This document shows, in pieces, positions 1-8,397 of a DNA stretch of 34,260 bases (its first letter is position 1; every line of letters begins with the position of its first letter). Source of the DNA: Chloroflexota bacterium (lineage in GTDB: Bacteria > Chloroflexota > Anaerolineae > JAAYEA01). Location of the stretch: positions 79,485 through 113,744 of the forward strand of contig JAIOAV010000002.1 in NCBI GenBank assembly GCA_019873665.1, given 5' to 3'. The position numbers and the translations under genes were made by a program. The notes under the pieces are model-generated. The model saw only the letters and a program-made list of their open reading frames with translations. It made no database searches and was not told where the DNA came from.

Positions 1-1052
1 TCCGATCTCAAGGTGTGCGGGTTCTTGATCCGCAGGTCGTATAACCCAGGTGCCAGATTCGACAGCACGAACTCTCCGCTCTCGTTGGTGACCAATGTGG
101 CTGGCCCGGACACGAGCTGATCGTTGGCCCAAAGCTCAAAGACTAGTGGCACACTCCAGGCACTGCTCGGCTTGGGCGGGCGCGCCTGCAGATCAATGAT
201 CCCCTTCAGGGAGGCTAGCTGCGGAGCGACCAGCGTGTTGGTTGGCGTGAAGGTCGGCACCCGAGTCGGCGATAGCGTAAAAGTAGGGGGGAGCGTCGGC
301 GTCCGCGTCGGGAGCGGTGTGCTCGTCCTCGTCGGCGATGGCAAGGGAGTCGCGGTGCGGGTCGGCGTCGCATTAGGCAGCGACGTCGGTGTCGGCGCAT
401 AGATGAATTGCCCGCCGAAATTCTGTGTCCAGTAGTGCTTGTAACCGATGCCATCTGGGTAGTGATCGGCCGGCTCATACGCATAGCCAATGCCGATGTC
501 TGTAACACAGGAGTTCAAGATGTTTCGCCTATGATCATCGCTGCTCATCCACGCATCAAAGACGTCCCGCGGCGTGGTGAATCCGGCAGCAATATTCTCG
601 GCAGCGCACGAGATATTGACGTATCCAGCACGCGCCATACGTTCCCAGAAAGCAGAGCCATCGGAGCCAGTGTGCCCGACAAAGTCGTTTGCAGACATGT
701 CCTGGCTATGCCCTGAGGCCGCAGCCATCAACGCCGCATTGACCATCAAGGGCGCGAGGCCGTTCTGGACGCGCGCGAGGTTCACCAGGTCCACCAGCTC
801 CGCTTCGAAACTGGCGATCTCCACCGCTGTGAGCAGCTGTGTCGCCTGCCCTTCCGATTTGCAGGCAGGCGCATAAATACTATCAGAGGATAGAGCGGTT
901 GGGACAGTCTGCGAGCGCTCTTCTGCCTTGGCCAAGACAACAACGGTGAGGGTGAAGACGGAGGCCAGAAACAAGCAGCTGATAGCCTGGTATATTCCGC
1001 GTAACAGTTTGGTGTGACTGTGCACGGACAAGCGCTTCATGCTCCCCATCAT
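1..1052 (-). CDS. CAP/SCP-domain exported protein, 3'-truncated by window edge
   Basis: The reading frame is open from 1052 to the window edge, giving at least 350 residues. Residues about 17-43 form a hydrophobic signal peptide or anchor, so the protein is exported. Residues about 85-213 are a CAP (SCP/PR-1) domain: H115, H127, the AENI motif at E152 and H174 match the usual His/Glu cavity residues. A Thr/Pro-rich linker follows (about 218-278). The last visible 70 residues look like a carboxypeptidase-regulatory or dockerin-adjacent beta domain (SGEFVLSNLAPGLYDLRIK). CAP proteins are secreted and their bacterial roles are mostly unknown. Four in-frame ATGs lie at 1058, 1052, 1049 and 1040. 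The AAAGGA ribosome site is 7 nt before the ATG at 1052, so I chose that one. The C terminus lies outside the window. Confidence 0.85.
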   Translation of the reverse strand, partial: MMGSMKRLSVHSHTKLLRGIYQAISCLFLASVFTLTVVVLAKAEERSQTVPTALSSDSIYAPACKSEGQATQLLTAVEIASFEAELVDLVNLARVQNGLAPLMVNAALMAAASGHSQDMSANDFVGHTGSDGSAFWERMARAGYVNISCAAENIAAGFTTPRDVFDAWMSSDDHRRNILNSCVTDIGIGYAYEPADHYPDGIGYKHYWTQNFGGQFIYAPTPTSLPNATPTRTATPLPSPTRTSTPLPTRTPTLPPTFTLSPTRVPTFTPTNTLVAPQLASLKGIIDLQARPPKPSSAWSVPLVFELWANDQLVSGPATLVTNESGEFVLSNLAPGLYDLRIKNPHTLRS

Positions 1053-1138
1053 ACTCATTTCCTTTTGCTTGTCAATCCCTGTAGCGTGAAATTTACAGAG
1101 ATTTTACACTGGGCCTGCCTGCTTCGTGCGCAGCGTAA

Positions 1139-1166
1139 TTGACAACGCGATCAGTTGTCTTATGAT
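1139..1166 (+). promoter_or_regulatory. Promoter of xylulokinase gene
   Basis: TTGACA (1139-1144), a 16-bp spacer and TATGAT (1161-1166) lie about 40 bp before the xylB start. They match the sigma-70 consensus at 6/6 and 5/6. Confidence 0.7.
1141..1159. promoter_or_regulatory. Candidate operator in the xylB promoter
   Basis: GACAAC (1141-1146) and GTTGTC (1154-1159) form a perfect 6-bp inverted repeat with a 7-bp centre. It covers the end of the -35 box and the spacer, where a bound repressor would block RNA polymerase. No regulator gene is adjacent, so the protein that binds it is unknown. Confidence 0.45.
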
Positions 1167-1206
1167 AGAGCGCAGGGATTAGATGGAGATCAGGAGGAGG
1201 TTTACG

Positions 1207-2715
1207 ATGGCTTATGTACTGGGCATTGATGTCAGCACGACGGGCGCCAAAGCTCTCATCGTGGACGAAAAGGGCATGGTGATCGCCGAGGCCACCACCG
1301 AGTATCCACTCTACACCCCACGCCCCCTGTGGTCGGAGCAAGATCCTGCAGACTGGTGGGCGGGCGTGCAGCAGAGTATCCGCCACGCGCTGACGAAGGG
1401 CGGCATCAGTGGCGCACAGATCAGCGGCGTCGGCCTGACGGGACAGATGCATGGCCTGGTGCTTCTGGACGAGCGCGGCACCGTCCTGCGCCCGGCCATC
1501 CTCTGGAACGACCAGCGCACCGGCCCGCAGTGCGAGAAGATCACCAAACTCGTGGGTTTCCGCCAACTGCTGGAGTGGACCGGCAATCCCGCCCTGCCCG
1601 GCTTTACCGCCCCGAAGATCATCTGGGTGCGCGAGCACGAGCCGCATATCTATGCCCAGGTGGCGCAGATCCTCTTACCGAAGGATTTTATCCGCTTCAA
1701 GCTGACCGGCCGCTACGCCACCGACCTTGCCGGCGCTTCCGGCACGCTGTTGCTGGACGTGAAAAAGAGGAATTGGTCGCGCGAGATGCTCAGAGCGCTG
1801 GATATCCCCGCAGAATGGCTCCCACCATGCCATGAAGGGCCCCAGATCACCGGCACGATCAGCGAGGCGGGCGCTGCAGCCACTGGACTGAAGGCGGGCA
1901 CGCCAGTGGTGGGTGGGGGCGGTGATCAGGCCGCACAGGCGGTGGGCGTCGGTGCCGTCAGGCCGGGGATCGTGGCACTGACGCTGGGCACTTCCGGCGT
2001 GGTTTTTGCCCCGACCGCCGAGCCATTCATCGAATCAGAGGGGCGCTTGCATGCCTTCTGCCACGCCGTCCCGGGACGCTGGCACTTGATGGGAGTAATG
2101 CTCTCCGCAGCGGGCGCGCTCCGCTGGTATCACGACCTGCTGGCGCCAGATCAGGCGTACGATGATTTCACCGAGCCGGCCGGAGATATCCCGCCCGGTT
2201 GCGAGGGGCTCCTATTCCTGCCCTATCTCACGGGAGAACGCACGCCCTATCCCGACCCCAACGCACGTGGCGCTTTCATTGGGCTGACCGTTCGGCACGG
2301 GTTGCCCCACATGACGCGAGCGGTCATGGAAGGGGTGGCCTTTGGGCTGCGCGACAGCCTGGAGCTGTTACGGGCGGCGGGTTTGCGCGGCATTGATCAG
2401 GTGCGCGCCTCCGGGGGCGGCGCGCGCAGTGCGCTCTGGCGGCAGATCCTGGCCGACGTCCTGGACACGGAGCTGGTCACGGTCAACGTTACTGAAGGAG
2501 CCGCCTATGGCGCTGCGCTGTTGGCGGGTGTCGGCGCTGGCATCTGGCCGGATGCGGATGCCGCCTGTAATGCCGTCGTGCGCGTCACCTCTCATGTCGC
2601 GCCGCAGCCTGCCGCAGTCGAAGCATACCATCGTTTGTATGCGACGTATCACAACCTCTACTCAGCGCTCAAGCCGACTTTTGATGCGCTAACGGACTTT
2701 GCGCTGTCCTCGTAA
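1207..2715 (+). CDS. xylB: Xylulokinase (FGGY family)
   Basis: This 502-residue cytoplasmic kinase phosphorylates D-xylulose with ATP to xylulose 5-phosphate, feeding the pentose phosphate pathway. The N-terminal phosphate-binding loop is GIDVSTTGAK (6-15). The M81-H82 pair within GQMHGLV is typical of XylB, as is the following RPAILWNDQRT. D240 in GGGGDQAAQAVG is the expected catalytic Asp, followed by LTLGTSGVV. GGGARSALWRQILADV is the second FGGY signature. An ATG at 1183 is in frame, but AGGAGGAGG at 1192-1200 sits 6 nt before the ATG at 1207, so that start is preferred. The gene stands alone, with its own promoter and a strong downstream hairpin. No xylose isomerase or transporter is beside it. 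Another FGGY sugar kinase activity is possible, but the motifs favour xylulokinase. Confidence 0.92.
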   Translation: MAYVLGIDVSTTGAKALIVDEKGMVIAEATTEYPLYTPRPLWSEQDPADWWAGVQQSIRHALTKGGISGAQISGVGLTGQMHGLVLLDERGTVLRPAILWNDQRTGPQCEKITKLVGFRQLLEWTGNPALPGFTAPKIIWVREHEPHIYAQVAQILLPKDFIRFKLTGRYATDLAGASGTLLLDVKKRNWSREMLRALDIPAEWLPPCHEGPQITGTISEAGAAATGLKAGTPVVGGGGDQAAQAVGVGAVRPGIVALTLGTSGVVFAPTAEPFIESEGRLHAFCHAVPGRWHLMGVMLSAAGALRWYHDLLAPDQAYDDFTEPAGDIPPGCEGLLFLPYLTGERTPYPDPNARGAFIGLTVRHGLPHMTRAVMEGVAFGLRDSLELLRAAGLRGIDQVRASGGGARSALWRQILADVLDTELVTVNVTEGAAYGAALLAGVGAGIWPDADAACNAVVRVTSHVAPQPAAVEAYHRLYATYHNLYSALKPTFDALTDFALSS

Positions 2716-2721
2716 AGCCAA

Positions 2722-2747
2722 GGGAGGCGGATAGTTATCCGCCTCCC
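2722..2747. terminator. Bidirectional terminator hairpin between convergent genes
   Basis: A perfect 12-bp inverted repeat (2722-2733 with 2736-2747) lies between the end of xylB and the end of the convergent DUF2723 gene. It is followed by a pyrimidine run on the plus strand, without a clean U tract. Its position suits termination from both sides. Confidence 0.8.
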
Positions 2748-2757
2748 CTCTCTTCAC

Positions 2758-5691
2758 CTAAGGCCGAAACTGCACCCGGCCGACCTCAATCTGCGTGCCC
2801 TGTCCCATCTTGGCCAGACGATCGTCGGAGACGGCGAGCGGCTGTAGAGAGAACGCATCGTATACGGTCACTCGGAGTGACGCCTCGCCTGCGCCCTCCC
2901 CAACTGGCACGGAGACCGGATGGAGATCCGTGATTGTTTTGCCTCGCACCCACTTGAAGGTGGGAATGGCTCCCAATGCAGGCGTCGTGTCGTATTGGGC
3001 GATCGTCCGATCATCCGGCGCCAGCGCATTTACCGACACGGCATAGTCGCGCGTCAGCGCGCGCAGGCTCTGCCAGACCAACGTGACGCGGCCGGTTCCG
3101 CCCGCCTCCCACGTTTCCGGAGGCGACCAGGTTGCTCGCTCCAGCGACATCTCACCGCCAAAGATGATGTGCCGTTCCCCCGCCAGCGGACGCGGCAGCG
3201 GCACTGCCGCGCGCAGCGGCAGATGCCATGGCCCCAGCGCTGGCACAACCTCGCCCGTCCCCGTCACGTGCAGGCTCAACTGCCAATCCTGCCCTGGCGG
3301 CAGGTCGGCCGCAGTTGTGGCATAGCCCGGCGCCGTCGGAGCGACAACCCGCCCGATGATCTCGTCCCTGCGGGAGATCACGATCTCGCACGCCGTCGCC
3401 CCGTCGGGAACACGCCAGTGCAGGTAGAGGCGGGTCGTATCGCTTACGCTGGTGTCGTAATCCGCACCGATGCAGCGCAAGCCATTGACAAAGGACACCT
3501 GCATCGGATGTGTGGTCACAGGCGATTGCGTCGGCGGCTGCACGATGATGTCGCCCAACGTCACCGCGTCGCCACCCGCGCTCGATGGCAACCGCTGCCA
3601 CCCCCCTTCTGGGAAAGTGATATAGACGCCCGTCAACAGCGTGTAGCGGCCCGCTGCTGCCGTCGGCAGGAGCGGCATCCGATACTCGTCTATCAGCACC
3701 TCGCCAACCTGATACCGCGTCGCCGCATGGGTCTTGTCGCCCTGCCCCAGCGGCACACCGTCGGTGGGATTCACGAGGTGGACGAAGAAAGAGTAATCCC
3801 GCTGCAGCGGCTGCGTCGGCTGCCAGGCGATGCGCACCACCAGCCCGCCCCCGGCGGTCAGCTCACCTGCCGCTAGATCATAGCCGAGGAGGCGAATCTT
3901 GTCCTCGAACACCACATCCAGCGGCCTCATCCCCGCCGGCAGCGCCTGCAGCGGCCTCGACACAACCTGTTGCGCGCCATAGAAGGGGAGAAAGCGATAA
4001 GGCAGCGCCTCGAATTCGCGATAGTAGCACGTGACGATCACCGGCCGCGCCGGCAGCGCCTCGTTGATGCGCCGCTGCCACACCTCCGCATTGGGTGTGG
4101 CCCCTTCGGGATAGACGTAATCCACTCGCACGTCCGGGCGCAGGCCCTCCACGTATTGCAGGTACCAGAGGGGAGTGACATAGTGCCAGTTGGCGAGGAT
4201 GAGCGCGTCCGGCGGCGCTGCCTGCAGGAGGTTGACCGCCTGATCGCGCGCCGACTTGTCGCCATGCAGCGCCACAAAACTCGGATAGTGCTGCCTTAGA
4301 TTGTCCGCGCCCCACCAGAGGGTCAAGGCGACAGCGACGGCGCTGACCACCGGGCGACGCCACAACCAGAAGAGCGCCGCGCCAGCGCTGATCAACAACG
4401 CCAGTGCCACATACGCCGGCAGGAGATATTCCACAGTTTGCGGCGCGCGGTAGGTGATGGCAACAAAGGCGTTCACCAGAAACACGCCGCCGATCAAAAG
4501 CCAGAGCGGGCGCTGTCGCCAGAGCAGCGCGACAAATCCGAGCAATGCCACGGCCAGGAGAGGGTAGCCAAACTGGAACGCCAGGATATTGCCGAGCACC
4601 GGCAGTCGGTCACGCAGCACATCCGGCGCGATAAAGGCGAACATATCGCCGCCAAAGCCGCGCGCCAGGACATGGTCCAAAAACGCGCTGACGCTGCGTA
4701 TCGGCTGCGCGTCAAAGGGCGCGCCCATCAGGCTGCGCACCGGCAGATAGAGCAACACCAACAATGAGGCGGCGAATGCCAGAAGAGGCTTCCCCCAGAA
4801 GCGCCACCGCCGCCATAACGAGGGATCCACAGCAAGAAGATAGAGCGCATAGGGAATCGCCAGAAACGCCAGCGAGCCATGGTGGCCGATGCCGAAGCCA
4901 AAGGCGAGAGCAAAGCCAACCAGCGCCTGTTGCGACCTTTCTTCGCCGTACTGGAGCAAGAAGCAGAGCTGCCACGCGGTGAAGAAAGTGGTCAATGCGC
5001 GGATGTTCGCCGTTGTCGCCTGCGCCCAGAAGGTGGGCGTCACGCCCAGCGCCGCCGCCGCGATCCAGCTCAACCACTGGGAGCGAGTTGCCAACAGCGC
5101 GGCGCGCCGCACGCCGACCAATGCCAGGGCCGCGACAACAGCGGAGAGGAGATTGACGCGGTATGCCACATCGCCAAATGGCAGCAAGGTAAAGAGCTTG
5201 CCAAGCAGCGTGTAAAGCGGATAGCCCGGGGGATGCGCGATCCCCAGCACATGGGTAACAAATTGGAACTCGCCGCTATCCGCCGGCAAGATGCCGGGCG
5301 CCAGCGTCGCCACATAGAGCGCCAACGCGATCAGAAAGAGGAAAGTATCGGGCAGCCAGGCAAAGCGAAGGTGACGATCTCGCGTGGAGAGCACAAAGCA
5401 ACAGACCAAAGCGACGAACAGCACCGCCCATGCCAGATCGGACCGGGGCCAGGGGAAAAGCACATAGGGCAGGAGCAGCGCCAGGGGAGCGCTCTGCCGC
5501 CAGCGGCGGCCTCCCCACGCCAAGAGCGCCACGCCAGCCAGTCCGGCTAGAAGGGCTATCAGCGCAACAGGCAAAAGCGGCCACGCACCCGCTCGCCGCT
5601 CCGCCAGAACGCGGCTCACATACAGCCCCAGCGCCAGGCCGCTGATCACGCGGTCGGCCTGGAGCCGCTGGCCCCAGGCTTTCCAGAGCAT
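2758..5691 (-). CDS. DUF2723-family polytopic membrane protein, probable glycosyltransferase
   Basis: This is a 977-residue integral membrane protein. The segment around residues 110-190 has the DUF2723 signature (APGILPADSGEFQ, then HPPGYPLYTLLGKLF), with an acidic pair in the first extracytoplasmic loop as in GT-C glycosyltransferases. About ten or more hydrophobic helices fill the first half. The second half, from about residue 480, is soluble and beta-rich, with repeated modules. The family is related to protein O-mannosyltransferases and the eukaryotic TMEM260, so transfer of a lipid-linked sugar outside the membrane is likely. The acceptor is unknown. Its ATG shares one base with the stop codon of the upstream lipoprotein gene (TGATG), so the two are probably translationally coupled. 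The Thr/Pro-rich lipoprotein is an obvious but untested candidate substrate. Confidence 0.85.
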   Translation of the reverse strand: MLWKAWGQRLQADRVISGLALGLYVSRVLAERRAGAWPLLPVALIALLAGLAGVALLAWGGRRWRQSAPLALLLPYVLFPWPRSDLAWAVLFVALVCCFVLSTRDRHLRFAWLPDTFLFLIALALYVATLAPGILPADSGEFQFVTHVLGIAHPPGYPLYTLLGKLFTLLPFGDVAYRVNLLSAVVAALALVGVRRAALLATRSQWLSWIAAAALGVTPTFWAQATTANIRALTTFFTAWQLCFLLQYGEERSQQALVGFALAFGFGIGHHGSLAFLAIPYALYLLAVDPSLWRRWRFWGKPLLAFAASLLVLLYLPVRSLMGAPFDAQPIRSVSAFLDHVLARGFGGDMFAFIAPDVLRDRLPVLGNILAFQFGYPLLAVALLGFVALLWRQRPLWLLIGGVFLVNAFVAITYRAPQTVEYLLPAYVALALLISAGAALFWLWRRPVVSAVAVALTLWWGADNLRQHYPSFVALHGDKSARDQAVNLLQAAPPDALILANWHYVTPLWYLQYVEGLRPDVRVDYVYPEGATPNAEVWQRRINEALPARPVIVTCYYREFEALPYRFLPFYGAQQVVSRPLQALPAGMRPLDVVFEDKIRLLGYDLAAGELTAGGGLVVRIAWQPTQPLQRDYSFFVHLVNPTDGVPLGQGDKTHAATRYQVGEVLIDEYRMPLLPTAAAGRYTLLTGVYITFPEGGWQRLPSSAGGDAVTLGDIIVQPPTQSPVTTHPMQVSFVNGLRCIGADYDTSVSDTTRLYLHWRVPDGATACEIVISRRDEIIGRVVAPTAPGYATTAADLPPGQDWQLSLHVTGTGEVVPALGPWHLPLRAAVPLPRPLAGERHIIFGGEMSLERATWSPPETWEAGGTGRVTLVWQSLRALTRDYAVSVNALAPDDRTIAQYDTTPALGAIPTFKWVRGKTITDLHPVSVPVGEGAGEASLRVTVYDAFSLQPLAVSDDRLAKMGQGTQIEVGRVQFRP

Positions 5692-6491
5692 CAGTACAGG
5701 ATCCAGGACATGTCGTCAAGGCGCAGGACAAAACAGATGTTCCCGTTCCAGAAGAGCACACCACCTTCAAAGTCCTGCACCGCTCCCTGAAAGGTGTGGA
5801 TCAATCCGTTGTCTGCTGTCGTTCCCGCCATAGGCACAGCCCACCCCAGCTTCTCTTGCAGCCAGGCGTTATCGCGCCAGAGCTTGCCGAAGCGGCCTGC
5901 CGGCTCGTAAAGCTTGGGGCCACCCAAAGCGGTCGTGGGCGCAGGCAGGGTAGCGCCAGGTGTGCCATCTGCGACGGTCGAGGTGTCCGGGAAGGCACCC
6001 CAGCCCGCGGGCGTATATGGGGTGAACAGCACGTAGATCAAGCCATTATCGGGACGCCAGATCATGTGGCCGCGCTGAAAGTACATCTCTTCGCCAGCAG
6101 CGCCGATCTGCTCACCAGTGGCACAACCGAGGCGTTCTTTCACCTCCGGGTTTTGCCAGACATCGCCCAGGCCCCACAGCGGGATGATGGCACAGGTTGC
6201 TGTGGGCGTCGGCATCCCCGGAGTAGGAGTGGGTGAGGGCGATGGGGTAGGAGTAGGCGGGACAGGTGTCGGCGTGGGTGGGATCGGCGTATCGGTCGGC
6301 ACAGGGGTCCACGTTGCCGTCGGCTCGATCATCTCTGTGGGCACGGGCGAGGCTTGGATCTCGTCTATCTCGTCGCCGCTGCGGTAGGCGCGCTGCGGCT
6401 GCCCCAAGATCCGGCAACCAAGCAGCAGAGCCGGCAAGATCAGGCAGGCGAGACAGGCCCACCAGATCACGGGCCGTTTGCCATGTTTCAT
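5691..6491 (-). CDS. Thr/Pro-rich lipoprotein with LGFP-like C-terminal domain
   Basis: This 266-residue protein starts with a lipoprotein signal peptide: basic residues, a hydrophobic stretch, then the lipobox LLLGC with C26 as the lipidated Cys. Residues about 46-100 are a Thr/Pro/Ser-rich spacer of the kind that carries O-glycans or spans the cell wall. The C-terminal part (about 100-266) has two related stretches, WQNPEVKERLGCA and WRDNAWLQEKLGWA, each followed by a glycine-rich strand. This recalls LGFP-type repeats. The ATG at 6491 has AAGGAG 6 nt upstream. It is the first gene of a two-gene operon with the DUF2723 membrane protein and has its own strong promoter. The function is unknown; a surface-exposed wall or polysaccharide-binding role is a guess. 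Confidence 0.8.
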   Translation of the reverse strand: MKHGKRPVIWWACLACLILPALLLGCRILGQPQRAYRSGDEIDEIQASPVPTEMIEPTATWTPVPTDTPIPPTPTPVPPTPTPSPSPTPTPGMPTPTATCAIIPLWGLGDVWQNPEVKERLGCATGEQIGAAGEEMYFQRGHMIWRPDNGLIYVLFTPYTPAGWGAFPDTSTVADGTPGATLPAPTTALGGPKLYEPAGRFGKLWRDNAWLQEKLGWAVPMAGTTADNGLIHTFQGAVQDFEGGVLFWNGNICFVLRLDDMSWILY

Positions 6492-6544
6492 TGGCTGCTC
6501 CTTTTACCTGCCTCCCCCGCTAATCCACGACGCTTCAAAAGCTG

Positions 6545-6572
6545 ATTATAGCTGATACGGCGAAACTGTCAA
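6545..6572 (-). promoter_or_regulatory. Promoter of lipoprotein-DUF2723 operon
   Basis: Minus-strand TTGACA (6572-6567), a 16-bp spacer and TATAAT (6550-6545) match both consensus hexamers perfectly. A second TTGACA lies 11 bp further upstream (6583-6578), overlapping the stop codon of the preceding gene. Confidence 0.85.
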
Positions 6573-6579
6573 CTTTCTG

Positions 6580-7014
6580 TCAAGCATCTCTGGCCAGAAA
6601 CTGCGTGCGGTGCTGCCAGAGCCATGGGACGATCCGGGCGGCCGGGATCAGCAGCAGCGCCACGATGGCCAGTTCGACCACGGAATCCATGGTAAACGGC
6701 CAGAATACGCCATTCTGCAGGCTATACAGAAGGTCCATCAGCGCCAGAAAGATCGCCGCGCCGCAAGCCAGCAGGCCAAAGAGCAGACCGTAGGAGCGCA
6801 CCCGTCGGAGGCCAGCGGCGGCCAGAAAGGCACAAAGCGCGAGCCAGGCATCGGCCAACGGGAAGGAGCGCTCAAAGACATAGTAACACTCCCAGTCGCT
6901 CAAGTGCAGCCAGTCGGTGGTGAAAAAGAGCAGCCAGAAGAGGATGATCATCACCCCGATAAAGGCGAAATATACCACAATCCAGGATAGGGCGCGCGAC
7001 CGCGCTGCTGTCAT
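6580..7014 (-). CDS. Four-helix membrane protein of unknown function
   Basis: I do not recognise this 144-residue protein. It has four predicted membrane helices at about residues 10-32, 49-69, 74-97 and 111-129. A Trp/Tyr-rich loop (TDWLHLSDWECYY) lies after the first helix, and basic residues sit at the ends. Start ATG 7014 follows AAGGGGG by 4 nt. It is the third gene behind an SCP2-like protein and a short-chain dehydrogenase, 33 nt after the latter, and is probably co-transcribed with them. That context gives only a weak hint of a link to lipid or ketone metabolism. It could be a homologue of small DUF membrane proteins found in other Chloroflexota. Confidence 0.7.
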   Translation of the reverse strand: MTAARSRALSWIVVYFAFIGVMIILFWLLFFTTDWLHLSDWECYYVFERSFPLADAWLALCAFLAAAGLRRVRSYGLLFGLLACGAAIFLALMDLLYSLQNGVFWPFTMDSVVELAIVALLLIPAARIVPWLWQHRTQFLARDA

Positions 7015-7047
7015 TTCTCCCCCTTCTCGGCGAGATGCCAGAGCCGA

Positions 7048-7917
7048 TTACCCCCCTTCGTCTTGCTCTTCTTCCAGCGCGCCAGGAGGCCAACAGAAAG
7101 GCACGCGCGGAATCAAGTGCTCGTGTCCCATGGCACGTTCGAAGGCATAGACGTAGCTCTCCTCCCCCACCAGGTGCATGCCGCCATCCACGTAGATCGT
7201 GTCGCCGGTAACCCACTCGGCCCACTCGGAGGCAAGAAACGCCACCACCTTGGCCACATCCTCAGGCCGGCCAAAACGCCCGCGTGGAATCTGCTTCAAT
7301 AGCGCGTGGCGCAGCTCCGGCACCACTAACGTCTCTTCCATCATCGGCGTCTCGATGCCGGCGGGGCTGACCGCATTCACGTTGATGCCATATGGCGCCA
7401 GCTCCAATGCCAGTGTCTTAGTGAACATCAGCACGCCCCCTTTGGACGCGCAATAATGCGCCTCGCCGGCGATCGGGATCTTGTCGTTGATAGACGAGAT
7501 GTTGATGATCCGCCCGCGCCGTCCCGCCTCGATCATCCAGCGAGCCACCGCCTGGCTGCAGAGGAAGGTGCCCTTCAGGTTGATGTCCATCACCAGATCC
7601 CACTCTTCCTCCAGCATATCCACCACGGTGGAGAGAGTGCCAGTGCCAGCGCTGTTGACCAGGATATCAATGCCGCCGAATGCATCCACAGCGCGGGTAA
7701 CCATCGCGTTCACCTGCTCCGCGCTCGCCACATCGGTCTTGACGACCAACACCTCTGCGCCGTCGGCGTGCAACTCTTCCGCCAGCGCCTCGCTCCGCTC
7801 CACATCGCGCGCGGCGATGACGACCTTGGCCCCCAAGGCCGCGAACTGGCGAACGACGCCAGCGCCGATGCCCGAGTTACCACCCGTTACAATGGCGACC
7901 TGCCCTGTCAAATCCAT
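7048..7917 (-). CDS. Short-chain dehydrogenase/reductase (classical SDR)
   Basis: This is a 289-residue NAD(P)-dependent oxidoreductase of the FabG/glucose-dehydrogenase type. The cofactor motif TGGNSGIG is at 11-18 and the NAG-like motif is NSAG at 88-91. The catalytic set is N113, S142 (ISSIN), Y155 and K159 (YCASK). The C-terminal substrate region has PRGRFGRPEDVA and GDTIYVDGG, as in FabG-like enzymes. The tail beyond residue 250 is about 30 residues longer than in most family members and ends in a very acidic stretch. Start ATG 7917 has GGAGG 5 nt upstream. It lies 15 nt behind the SCP2-like gene, and the pairing suggests a hydrophobic ketone or alcohol substrate. The exact substrate cannot be read from the sequence. 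Confidence 0.88.
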   Translation of the reverse strand: MDLTGQVAIVTGGNSGIGAGVVRQFAALGAKVVIAARDVERSEALAEELHADGAEVLVVKTDVASAEQVNAMVTRAVDAFGGIDILVNSAGTGTLSTVVDMLEEEWDLVMDINLKGTFLCSQAVARWMIEAGRRGRIINISSINDKIPIAGEAHYCASKGGVLMFTKTLALELAPYGINVNAVSPAGIETPMMEETLVVPELRHALLKQIPRGRFGRPEDVAKVVAFLASEWAEWVTGDTIYVDGGMHLVGEESYVYAFERAMGHEHLIPRVPFCWPPGALEEEQDEGG

Positions 7918-7932
7918 TGCATCCTCCCGCGC

Positions 7933-8361
7933 TTACGCGCCCGGTATGTTGTATTTGGCGTAATCGCCCGCGAACTCGGTGGGAATGGTGCGCAAAACCT
8001 CAACCCAGCGGATCGTGGAATCCGCCCCCTTCAAGAGGCGCAGGATGTTGCCGCTCACCTTGAGCTTGCGCATGGTCAGCGCCTTGTTCGGGCTGATCGC
8101 GCCGCGCAGCACGTCCACCCACACGCCATAGGGACCGGACAGGGTGAAGGATGTCTTGCGCTGGCCCAGCCACACCTCGGTGATCTCGCCGTTCACCAGA
8201 TCGTATCCCGCGACAATCGTCTCCGGCACCCCCTTTTCCGGCTCCGCGATCAGGATCATGGTGTACGAGTCGGTATCCGTCTTGGCCAGGCGGCGATATT
8301 CGGCGTCGGCGTTGGTGCGCTGCTTGACCTCTTCCATGTACTCTATGCTGCACAGTTTCAC
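7933..8361 (-). CDS. SCP2 sterol-binding-domain-like protein
   Basis: This 142-residue soluble protein begins with GTG at 8361, with GGAGGG 6 nt upstream. It resembles SCP2-type lipid-binding folds: a strand-rich N-terminal half (YTMILIAEPEKG), then GPYGVWVDVLRGAISPNKALTMRKLKVSGNI-type sequence leading into the ILRLLKGAD helix. SCP2 domains form a tunnel that binds acyl chains or sterols. It is the first gene of a three-gene unit with the SDR enzyme and a membrane protein, and has a good promoter. I infer a carrier or binding role for a hydrophobic ligand handled by the SDR. The family call rests on motif resemblance, so it is moderately sure. Confidence 0.7.
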   Translation of the reverse strand: MKLCSIEYMEEVKQRTNADAEYRRLAKTDTDSYTMILIAEPEKGVPETIVAGYDLVNGEITEVWLGQRKTSFTLSGPYGVWVDVLRGAISPNKALTMRKLKVSGNILRLLKGADSTIRWVEVLRTIPTEFAGDYAKYNIPGA

Positions 8362-8397
8362 ACTTAACCCTCCTCGTGACCAAATCGCACTAGTCAG

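Noticed and set aside
240..400. Tandem GTCGGCG-like repeats, possible satellite or CRISPR-like array
   Set aside because: They encode the Thr/Pro-rich linker of the CAP protein. The unit length is irregular and there are no spacers.
1207..2715. Xylulokinase as part of the LacI catabolic operon
   Set aside because: It is 7 kb from the operon end with its own promoter and terminator, and lacks the operon's operator sequence.
2920..3876. Long plus-strand frame opposite the DUF2723 gene
   Set aside because: The minus-strand frame has clear domain signatures. The opposite frame is rich in Arg, Gln and His, as antisense GC-rich shadows are.
7456..8367. Long plus-strand frame across the SDR and SCP2-like genes
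   Set aside because: It runs through two well-supported genes and their junction on the other strand and has no recognisable domain.
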